From the NCBI GenBank assembly GCA_028708105.1, contig JAQVZR010000094.1, positions 1 to 6,997 of the forward strand: DNA of 6,997 bases, in the 5' to 3' direction. Shown here one piece after another: positions 1 to 5,239 of the stretch. The notes beneath the pieces are model-generated. The model was not told where the DNA came from and did no database searches. It worked only from the letters and a program-made list of their open reading frames with translations. This DNA is from Desulfoplanes sp. (GTDB taxonomy: Bacteria > Desulfobacterota > Desulfovibrionia > Desulfovibrionales > Desulfomicrobiaceae). The first letter of the stretch is position 1; every line of letters begins with the position of its first letter. Both the position numbers and the translations under genes were made by a program.

Positions 1-561
1 GGTCTGGACCGGATAACTCTGGCCCGCGGCAGTGATCACGGGGGTGTCCTGCCCTAGGGTTTGCGTCAGGGACGCGGCATCAAGGGTGGCGGACATGATC
101 AGGATGCGCAGGTCGTTTCTAAGTGCTTCCTGGACCTCCAGAGAAAGGGTCAGACCCTGATCCGCCTGGAGGGAGCGCTCGTGAAATTCGTCAAAAATGA
201 TCAGTCCCGTATCTTTCATTTCGGGATCATTGAGGATACGGCGCGTGAGCACGCCCTCCGTGAGCACTTCGATGCGGGTGCGCGGGCCGGTTTTTGTGTC
301 CAGGCGCATGGTATAGCCTACCCGTTCTCCCGGGCGTTCCCCCAAAAGTTCGGCCATGCGGGCACAGACTGCGCGTGCGGCCAGCCGTCGGGGTTCCAGA
401 ACGAGGATCTTGCGTCCCGCGAGCCAGGGGGCGTCCAAAAGGTGCAAGGGCACAATGGTTGTTTTCCCTGCTCCGGGCGGTGCCTGCAAAATAGCTCGGG
501 AATGATCACCTAATGCCCTGGAAAGTTCGGGCAGGACTGCATGGATGGGAAGTTCTTGCAT
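1..561 (-). CDS. hrpB: ATP-dependent RNA helicase HrpB, N-terminal part (cut by window edge)
   Basis: HrpB is a DExH-box (superfamily 2) RNA-dependent ATPase of Proteobacteria; its cellular substrate is poorly defined. The visible 187 codons stay open to base 1 and cover the first RecA-like domain. Seen in the translation: Walker A PPGAGKTT (residues 28-35), motif Ia LEPRRLAAR (about 55-63), the TEGVLTR segment (about 101-107), the Walker B/DExH box DEFHERSL (124-131) and motif III SATLD (157-161). These match the E. coli HrpB pattern, including the DEFHERSLQAD run and the opening pattern LP-HAVLPEL, which supports the ATG at 559-561. The Shine-Dalgarno is poor (AAGG about 14 bases upstream), so the start rests on homology. 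It lies 128 bases downstream of tpx on the same strand, with the tpx terminator between. No promoter of its own was recognised. The C-terminal helicase and HrpB-specific domains are outside the window. Confidence 0.95.
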   Translation of the reverse strand, partial: MQELPIHAVLPELSRALGDHSRAILQAPPGAGKTTIVPLHLLDAPWLAGRKILVLEPRRLAARAVCARMAELLGERPGERVGYTMRLDTKTGPRTRIEVLTEGVLTRRILNDPEMKDTGLIIFDEFHERSLQADQGLTLSLEVQEALRNDLRILIMSATLDAASLTQTLGQDTPVITAAGQSYPVQT

Positions 562-614
562 GTGTGGCTCTGTGCCTTGAAAGAGACGTTCACTGGGTTC
601 CGTCGCTGGCGTAT

Positions 615-653
615 AAAAAACTACCCGGGACAGAGATATGCTGTGCCGGGTAG
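615..653 (-). terminator. Rho-independent terminator of tpx
   Basis: On the minus strand a 13-position stem with one internal mismatch (CTACCCGG pairing with CCGGGTAG, then CACAG-type pairs) closes a 7-base loop and is followed directly by six T residues at 615-620. It sits 36 bases after the tpx stop and before hrpB. It should end most tpx transcripts, so hrpB probably depends on read-through or on an unrecognised promoter. Confidence 0.9.
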
Positions 654-689
654 TGGTGTGTTGCTTACCGAAGATGGGGCGTACGATAT

Positions 690-1205
690 CTACATGGCTT
701 TTTTGACGATCTCCAGAACAGCATCGTAGTCCGGTTCGTTGCTCACTTCATTGACCATATGTACTCCGGCGATGATGCCCTTTTTGTCAATAACAAATAT
801 GCACCGCGCCAGCAGACGGAGTTCCTGGATCAGGATACCGTAGGACGTCCCAAAGGCTGCTTCTCGATGGTCGGATAATGTCTGGACACGATCGACACCA
901 GCAGCGCCGCACCATCTTTTCTGGGCAAAGGGCAGATCCATGCTCACCGTGAGAACCCGAACATCATCACCAAGATTAATGGCTTCCTGATTGAATCTAC
1001 GGGTTTCCATATCACAGATGGGCGTATCCAGAGAGGGAACGGCAGAGACAACGACAACCTTACCCAGAAAATTTTTCAAGGCCACTGGATTCAGATCATT
1101 ATCGATCAGCGTTACCTCCGGGGCTACATCTCCTTTTTTCAGTTCTTTACCGACGAGAGTCAATGGATTGCCCATAAATGTTATAATGCCGGTTCTGGTT
1201 TCCAT
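690..1205 (-). CDS. tpx: Thiol peroxidase Tpx (atypical 2-Cys peroxiredoxin)
   Basis: Tpx reduces hydrogen peroxide and alkyl hydroperoxides using a peroxidatic and a resolving cysteine in the same chain, and is re-reduced by thioredoxin. The 171-residue product has the family's usual length and a full thioredoxin-fold layout. Seen: PSLDTPIC with the peroxidatic Cys64 and the conserved Pro57/Thr61, RRFNQ after it, DLPFAQKRWCG with the resolving Cys99, the conserved Arg130 region, and the C-terminal NEPDYDAVLEIVK typical of Tpx. The start was placed at the ATG at 1203-1205 because AGGAGA lies five bases upstream (1211-1216) and the product then begins METRTGIITFMGNPL, like other Tpx proteins. 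The frame is open for 33 more codons to 1304, but that stretch looks unrelated and runs into the promoter. A third cysteine (Cys135) is present. No signal peptide is visible, so a cytosolic protein is expected. It is a single-gene unit with its own promoter and terminator. Confidence 0.96.
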   Translation of the reverse strand: METRTGIITFMGNPLTLVGKELKKGDVAPEVTLIDNDLNPVALKNFLGKVVVVSAVPSLDTPICDMETRRFNQEAINLGDDVRVLTVSMDLPFAQKRWCGAAGVDRVQTLSDHREAAFGTSYGILIQELRLLARCIFVIDKKGIIAGVHMVNEVSNEPDYDAVLEIVKKAM

Positions 1206-1210
1206 CTCGG

Positions 1211-1216
1211 TCTCCT
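1211..1216 (-). promoter_or_regulatory. Shine-Dalgarno of tpx
   Basis: AGGAGA on the minus strand, five bases before the ATG at 1205. It decides the tpx start in favour of the 171-residue form over the longer open frame. Confidence 0.8.
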
Positions 1217-1275
1217 GTTGTTGAGGATTTTTGGCGCGGATATCTGCCTGCATGATAATAAAGGAATCGATTTTT

Positions 1276-1304
1276 ACTACACATGGTCCGTCACGGTTTG
1301 TCAA
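1276..1304 (-). promoter_or_regulatory. Predicted sigma70 promoter of tpx
   Basis: On the minus strand a perfect -35 box TTGACA (1299-1304) is followed after exactly 17 bases by TGTAGT (1276-1281), which matches four of six -10 positions. Transcription would start near 1269, giving a leader of about 64 bases. The -35 box overlaps a small inverted repeat, CAAAG-AA-CTTTG (1302-1313, plus strand), which could be an operator half-site pair. Confidence 0.6.
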
Positions 1305-1370
1305 AGAACTTTGTAACTATTCAGCACATTATTTATGTATACACTTTTGAGGCCCGTCACCATTCCCGTA

Positions 1371-1391
1371 GGGGCGACCGGTTGGTCGCCC
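1371..1391. repeat. REP-like palindromic repeat unit
   Basis: GGGCGACC (1372-1379), a four-base GGTT loop and GGTCGCCC (1384-1391) form a perfect 8-bp hairpin, preceded by GTAG. The form GTAGGGGCGACC...GGTCGCCC resembles a family of dispersed extragenic palindromes found in many bacterial genomes. Membership is inferred from resemblance, since only one good copy is in view. It has no T tract on either side, so it is not a typical intrinsic terminator. Confidence 0.55.
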
Positions 1392-1490
1392 AGAAACGGC
1401 ACGGTTGTGGTCATGTACATCACCCTGAAGGACGATTATTGCATGGAAAATTCCCGCAAAATACAACCCGATACGTGACGATCCAACAGC

Positions 1491-1512
1491 GGGCGATTAG
1501 CCGGTGCGCCCC
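1491..1512. repeat. Degenerate second REP-like unit
   Basis: The sequence begins GGGCGA and ends GGTGCGCCCC, mirroring the GGGCGA-N6-GGT-CGCCC layout of the unit at 1371-1391 about 100 bases away. Only the outer GGGCG/CGCCC arms still pair. It may be a decayed partner of a paired (BIME-like) arrangement, or chance. Confidence 0.3.
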
Positions 1513-1652
1513 TTGAAAAACATCGGTGCACAGGATGATGGTCTAGAATTACGCTGAATAGTTACTCCCGCGTTATCATTTTCCGGGAATCCGGGGCAAA
1601 GGACAAATGTATCGGATGAGGCAGAACATTGCCCTAAAAAAGTAAGCGAGTA

Positions 1653-1686
1653 CAAAAAAGGGGTTAGATTTTTCATCTAACCCCTT
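1653..1686 (-). terminator. Rho-independent terminator of tRNA-Arg
   Basis: On the minus strand a perfect 12-bp stem (AAGGGGTTAGAT with its complement, arms 1658-1669 and 1675-1686) with a five-base loop is followed by a run of T residues (A tract 1654-1659 on the plus strand). It starts nine bases after the tRNA CCA end. Confidence 0.92.
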
Positions 1687-1694
1687 ACATTTGC

Positions 1695-1771
1695 TGGTGC
1701 GCCCGGCAGGATTCGAACCTGCGACCTCCTGATTCGTAGTCAGATACTCTATCCAGCTGAGCCACGGGCGC
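1695..1771 (-). tRNA. tRNA-Arg, anticodon ACG
   Basis: The 77-base sequence folds as a complete cloverleaf. The acceptor stem is GCGCCCG/CGGGCGC with A73 and an encoded CCA. The D arm is GCTC/GAGT with loop AGCTGGATA. The anticodon stem TCTGA/TCAGG carries the loop CTACGAA (anticodon ACG). The variable loop is AGGTC, and the T arm GCAGG/CCTGC has loop TTCGAAT. ACG is the arginine anticodon whose A34 is converted to inosine by TadA in bacteria, so that it reads CGU, CGC and CGA (known for this tRNA, not visible here). It is a solitary gene with its own terminator and a plausible promoter. Confidence 0.98.
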
Positions 1772-1782
1772 GACAGAAGAAG

Positions 1783-1811
1783 TTTTTAGGGAGAAGTTTC
1801 CGTCAAGTCAA
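1783..1811 (-). promoter_or_regulatory. Predicted promoter of tRNA-Arg
   Basis: On the minus strand TTGACT (1806-1811) and TAAAAA (1783-1788) are spaced by 17 bases. The -10 box ends 11 bases before the mature tRNA 5' end, leaving room for only a short leader. A 7-bp inverted repeat (AGAAGTT/AACTTCT, about 1791-1815) overlaps the same region. Confidence 0.5.
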
Positions 1812-1862
1812 CTTCTTTTAAGGGATAGTATATTTTTTATCCGGATCGGGTGATGATGACGA

Positions 1863-3440
1863 TCAGGAGCGGTCAGATTCTATCTTGAAGTTGTCCTCTG
1901 GGTTTTGCATCCTGTCGATGAGTGTTGTCATTCTGGAGGCAAGATCGGTCAATTCCTGCAGGGAAGAAGTTGCCATTGTCATGGTAGCATCCACATTTTC
2001 GGCTATTTCGCTCACTTCCAGGGTCGATCGGTTGATCTGCTCGCTGGCTGCAGATTGTTGCTCTGCTGCCGTTGCAATACTCATCACCTGGGTTGCTGTC
2101 TGTTCGCATTCCGTCACGATCCGTTCCATGGCTTTGCCGGATTCGGCCGCACGTTCTGTACTTTTTGTCACGGATTCCACAGCTTTTTCAGTTGCCTGAA
2201 CATTTTTATTGGCGCTGTTCTGGATGGCAAGGATTGCTGTTCCCACTTCTTTGGTCGCCTGCATGGTTTTTTCCGCCAATTTGCGCACTTCATCAGCGAC
2301 CACGGCAAATCCTCGTCCGGCATCGCCTGCGCGGGCGGCTTCGATGGCGGCATTGAGAGCCAGGAGGTTGGTTTGGTCGGCAATGTCCTCAATAACACCG
2401 AGAACTTTACCTATGTTTTCTGCCTGAGCACCAAGACCGACCATAGATTCTTTAAGGGTTTCGGCATTGGTCTGGACTTCATAGATGGCTGTAACTACCT
2501 GGCTGACCGTTGTGGAACCGTTGCATGCCTCTTTTTTCGCTGTATCTGCGGATTCGGCGGCAGCATGGGCATGCTTGGCAACTTCGGCCACGGTGGCATT
2601 CATTTCTTCCATGGCTGTTGCCGTTTCAGCGGTTCGATTTCTCTGTTCTACTGATCCATCCCGGGCGCTGGAAACAGCGTGAGTAAGCTGCGTCGCAGCA
2701 TCTGTCAGGCGATTGGAAATCTCATGGGCTTCCAGAGCCGCCTGGTTCGTGCACTCGTTATGATGCATGATTTGTGCTTCTTGAGCACGTAATTCGGTTA
2801 TATCGAGATACAGGCACATCCCGCCGACGATTTTGTCATCAAGATCTTTCAGCGGACACATGTTGATCAAGACGGGAACGTCATGGCCGTTATGGGCTTT
2901 GAATATGGCGTCAATGTTATTACGTTTGTTGCCCGTATCCATACATGTCTTGATGACGGCATCTCGGTCGTCTTTGTAAAAGATTTGGGAAATACGGCGT
3001 CCGTAATATTCATGGGGGTCCTGATTGAGGGCCATCATGGTCAGGCATTCCTGGTTAAGAAAGGTAATATGCTGTTTTGTGTCTACAGTTGCACAGGGGA
3101 TGGGCAGTCCATGAAGGACTCCCTGAAGATAGCCGGTCTGATGACGGAGTTCGGCAACGATGGCGTCCATGGTCCCGGGCAGGCCATAAACAGCTCCGGC
3201 TTTGAGACCATGGGATGCATCAAGATCTCCCTGGACAATTTTTTTCCCCCACGAAAGAAGCCGCTGCGCCGGATCAGTATACGCTCGTTTCAGGGCATAG
3301 CTGGTCATCAGGGCAAGGAGAGCAAACCCGGAGAGTATCGCTGCCAGCGCGGGTACGTCGTCAACGAAGATTGTCGTGATCCCTGCCATGATCATGTATC
3401 CCAATGTGTACAATGTTCCGATCTTCCATCCCATAGTCAT
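1863..3440 (-). CDS. Methyl-accepting chemotaxis protein with cytoplasmic PAS domain
   Basis: A chemoreceptor that would signal to CheA/CheW from the inner membrane (525 residues). Two hydrophobic segments at about 9-26 and 29-50 are separated by only a few residues (VDDVP), so there is no periplasmic ligand domain. A HAMP-like linker follows (about 51-100). A PAS domain at about 105-218 ends in [10 protein letters not shown], and the methyl-accepting coiled coil spans about 235-512. The signalling tip is textbook: [20 protein letters not shown] then [18 protein letters not shown], around 353-392. The PAS region is unusually cysteine-rich (116, 132, 166, 195, 209), with HHNEC just after it (226-230). 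No C-terminal NWETF-like CheR tether is present. The start at 3440 has GGAG six bases upstream; an in-frame ATG two codons later is less well spaced. It appears to be transcribed alone. The ligand is unknown; an intracellular redox, oxygen or small-molecule cue is an inference from the domain layout. Confidence 0.95.
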   Translation of the reverse strand: MTMGWKIGTLYTLGYMIMAGITTIFVDDVPALAAILSGFALLALMTSYALKRAYTDPAQRLLSWGKKIVQGDLDASHGLKAGAVYGLPGTMDAIVAELRHQTGYLQGVLHGLPIPCATVDTKQHITFLNQECLTMMALNQDPHEYYGRRISQIFYKDDRDAVIKTCMDTGNKRNNIDAIFKAHNGHDVPVLINMCPLKDLDDKIVGGMCLYLDITELRAQEAQIMHHNECTNQAALEAHEISNRLTDAATQLTHAVSSARDGSVEQRNRTAETATAMEEMNATVAEVAKHAHAAAESADTAKKEACNGSTTVSQVVTAIYEVQTNAETLKESMVGLGAQAENIGKVLGVIEDIADQTNLLALNAAIEAARAGDAGRGFAVVADEVRKLAEKTMQATKEVGTAILAIQNSANKNVQATEKAVESVTKSTERAAESGKAMERIVTECEQTATQVMSIATAAEQQSAASEQINRSTLEVSEIAENVDATMTMATSSLQELTDLASRMTTLIDRMQNPEDNFKIESDRS

Positions 3441-3967
3441 TCTCTTCTCCAGATTGTTTCGGTCAGCGGACGTAGCAGATGTCGTTCTCTACTTCCCGTT
3501 TAGGAATAGTTATTGTGTTCTATGAGGCTTCGATACCTCGTTAAGGATGGGGACGTATCTGTGAATTCCGTACAGAGCGAAGATGAGGAGACTTCGCCGA
3601 ACCGAAGCCGGCTGAGGTGTCGTTGCTCTCATCGGGGTCAACCACGGATAGGTGATCCCAAAGGGAAATGGTTGCCTGGCAGGCAATGTGGGCATAGTTT
3701 CCTTTGTAAACCTTGGTGCAAAAAAATATCTATACATGTTAATGCTACATTTTGTAGAGGGCGTTGTCATAGAAAAATGTGCACGTTTTTGTGATCCACC
3801 GGTCAATTTTTGGTATCCAGAGAACGCGATACCTCATTCTGCCGCAAAGTTTATGAGATTAAAAAATTGACGAGGCGATCGGCCTCTTAAAAAAAATGCT
3901 ACATGCAATAGTGTTGCTGGATCGTCAACAACGTATATCCTAACTGACGACATACGATGAGGTAAAC
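3441..3967. other. Long intergenic region between divergent genes
   Basis: This 527-base gap separates the chemoreceptor (minus) from the nuclease operon (plus). It is AT-rich in its right half. It contains a TTGCCT-GGC-AGGCAA hairpin (about 3672-3686), a CTACA-TTT-TGTAG hairpin (3745-3757), a 10-base direct repeat AATGCTACAT (3741-3750 and 3896-3905) and a GAGGC/GCCTC hairpin between A tracts (3872-3886). The longest minus-strand frame (3510-3806) begins at TTG, has no ribosome binding site and resembles no family I know. No riboswitch core that I recognise is present (GEMM was checked by eye). Confidence 0.55.
3914..3941 (+). promoter_or_regulatory. Possible promoter of the nuclease-ATPase operon
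   Basis: TTGCTG (3914-3919) and TATCCT (3936-3941) are spaced by 16 bases, with the start expected near 3948, about 20 bases before the ATG. The boxes are only moderate matches. An alternative -35 TTGACG at 3867-3872 has A/T-rich -10 candidates at 3888-3895. A 6-bp inverted repeat (3922-3927 and 3945-3950) flanks the -10 box. Confidence 0.35.
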
Positions 3968-5239
3968 ATGTTTAAATTTATTCATGCGGCGGATATTCAT
4001 TTGGATAGTCCCTTACGTGGTCTTTCCCGCTATGAATCCGCGCCTGAAGAATCTATTCGCAATGCATGTCGGAGAGCTTTTGAAAATCTTGTGGATCTTG
4101 CCATTGAGGAAAAAGTTGCTTTTGTCCTGTTGGCTGGTGATCTCTATGATGGTGACTGGAAGGATTACAGCACGGGGATATTCCTTAGCCAGCAAATGGG
4201 GCGCTTAGGTCAGCACAATATATTGGTTTTCGCGGTTGCAGGAAATCATGACGCGGCCAACCGCATGACCAAGGCATTAGACAGTCCTTCCAATATGAAA
4301 ATTTTGTCTTCCAGAAAAGTTGAGACCATAACCCTTGACGATTTGGGGGTTGTTATTCAGGGCCAAAGCTTTGGAACCCAGCATGTTGATGAGAATCTGG
4401 CCGCAGGGTATGCGCATGCTCACAAGGGTATGCTGAATATCGGACTTTTGCACACCAGCCTGGATGGTCGGGAAGGTCATGGGATGTATGCACCGTGTTC
4501 TGTGGATGATCTCCGGAACAAAGGTCATCAATACTGGGCGTTGGGTCACATCCATAAACAGGAAATTGTGTCCAAAGATCCTTGGATTGTTTTCCCTGGA
4601 TGTATTCAAGGTCGTCATATCCGGGAAACAGGTGCGAAGGGCTGTATGCTTGTGACTGTTGAAGACGGGACCATTAGCGATGTGGAAAGTGTCGTTTTGG
4701 ATGTCCTGCGCTGGGTGCTTTGCACCGTGGATCTGACAGATGCTGCGGCAAAGAGAGATGTCTTGGAACGCACCCGTAACGTGATTGAGAAAGAACGGGA
4801 GCAGGCTGAAGGACGTCCCCTCGCTATGCGTATCCGATTCCAAGGGGCCACTCCATTATCCGAAGAACTGGCCGCAGATCCTGAAGGTTTTGAGCAGCAG
4901 ATCAAAATGCTGGGCGCAGAGATAGCCGGCAGTGATCTGTGGATTGAACGGGTTGAAAATACAACGGGGGGCAAACTTGATCTGCTGTCCAGTCTGTCTG
5001 ACGACAATGCACTCGGAAAGATGCTGCGCGGTATCATGGCAACACCGGGGACTATGAACGATATTGCCGGACTCAAAGAAGTGATTGCCGACCTCCGGCA
5101 GAAAATTCCTTCAGAGGTTTTCCGGGCCGATTCTGCTTTGGATTTTACCAAAGACCAGGATCAGGTAGTCGAGCGGCTGGTTGACGAGGCCAAAAAAATG
5201 TTGATTGGCAAATTGTTAACCATGGGAGGTGCCGCATGA
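3968..5239 (+). CDS. SbcD/YhaO-type metallophosphoesterase DNA nuclease
   Basis: Belongs to the calcineurin-like phosphoesterases of the SbcD/Mre11 type, which bind two Mn ions and cut DNA ends or hairpins with an ATPase partner. All metal-binding motifs are present in order: D9-I-H11, G57-D58 with D61, GNHD (92-95), H162 in LLHTS, and GHIH (193-196). The catalytic domain fills roughly residues 1-235. The C-terminal part (about 245-423) is helical and charged and would hold the partner-binding and capping regions. The length of 423 residues suits YhaO-like proteins. The start is supported by GAGGT (3959-3963) four bases before the ATG. The stop overlaps the start of the next gene (ATGA), and that gene encodes a YhaN-type ATPase, which strongly suggests one complex. 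I judge YhaO/YhaN more likely than classical SbcD/SbcC because of the partner's sequence. The DNA substrate and biological role are inferred. Confidence 0.92.
   Translation: MFKFIHAADIHLDSPLRGLSRYESAPEESIRNACRRAFENLVDLAIEEKVAFVLLAGDLYDGDWKDYSTGIFLSQQMGRLGQHNILVFAVAGNHDAANRMTKALDSPSNMKILSSRKVETITLDDLGVVIQGQSFGTQHVDENLAAGYAHAHKGMLNIGLLHTSLDGREGHGMYAPCSVDDLRNKGHQYWALGHIHKQEIVSKDPWIVFPGCIQGRHIRETGAKGCMLVTVEDGTISDVESVVLDVLRWVLCTVDLTDAAAKRDVLERTRNVIEKEREQAEGRPLAMRIRFQGATPLSEELAADPEGFEQQIKMLGAEIAGSDLWIERVENTTGGKLDLLSSLSDDNALGKMLRGIMATPGTMNDIAGLKEVIADLRQKIPSEVFRADSALDFTKDQDQVVERLVDEAKKMLIGKLLTMGGAA
5224..5230 (+). promoter_or_regulatory. Shine-Dalgarno of the ATPase gene inside the nuclease gene
   Basis: GGGAGGT lies five bases before the ATG at 5236, within the last codons of the upstream gene. 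Together with the ATGA overlap it indicates coupled translation of the two subunits. Confidence 0.75.

Larger units (their letters stand above)
1305..1652. other. Intergenic region without a convincing gene
   Basis: This stretch lies between the tpx promoter and the tRNA-Arg terminator. Short open frames exist (for example plus strand 1283-1516), but they lack a ribosome binding site and recognisable protein character, and that one crosses the tpx promoter. What it does hold is a REP-like palindrome at 1371-1391, a degenerate relative at 1491-1512, an 8-base perfect palindrome TGTATACA at 1336-1343, and a small CCGG-GAAT-CCGG hairpin near 1583-1594. I see no transposase remnant. Confidence 0.6.

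Noticed and set aside
61..513. 150-codon plus-strand frame at the left end
   Set aside because: It is antisense to the clear HrpB helicase motifs.
1206..1304. N-terminal extension of tpx by 33 codons in the open frame
   Set aside because: The METRTG start has a well-spaced AGGAGA and gives the normal Tpx length. The extension has no family resemblance and begins inside the predicted -35 box.
1815..1862. Terminator after the chemoreceptor
   Set aside because: Only a weak GATCG/CGATC pairing and an ATCCGGAT palindrome followed by A residues on the coding strand; no T tract.
1905..2654. 249-codon plus-strand open frame opposite the chemoreceptor
   Set aside because: It is the antisense of the conserved chemoreceptor signalling domain; its odd composition (rich in Phe, Gly, Cys, His) reflects that. 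No ribosome binding site or family resemblance.
3466..3502. Possible sigma28-type promoter (TAAA ... CGACAT) ahead of the chemoreceptor
   Set aside because: The two elements are about three bases too close and the -10 part is only a partial match.
3510..3806. 98-codon minus-strand frame in the intergenic gap
   Set aside because: It starts at TTG without a Shine-Dalgarno, its internal ATGs also lack one, and the protein resembles nothing known.
3890..3967. LexA/SOS box ahead of the nuclease operon
   Set aside because: No CTG-N10-CAG or GAAC-N4-GTTC type site is seen upstream of the start.
4277..5151. Two minus-strand frames opposite the nuclease gene
   Set aside because: They lie antisense to a gene with all catalytic motifs intact and show no protein family character.
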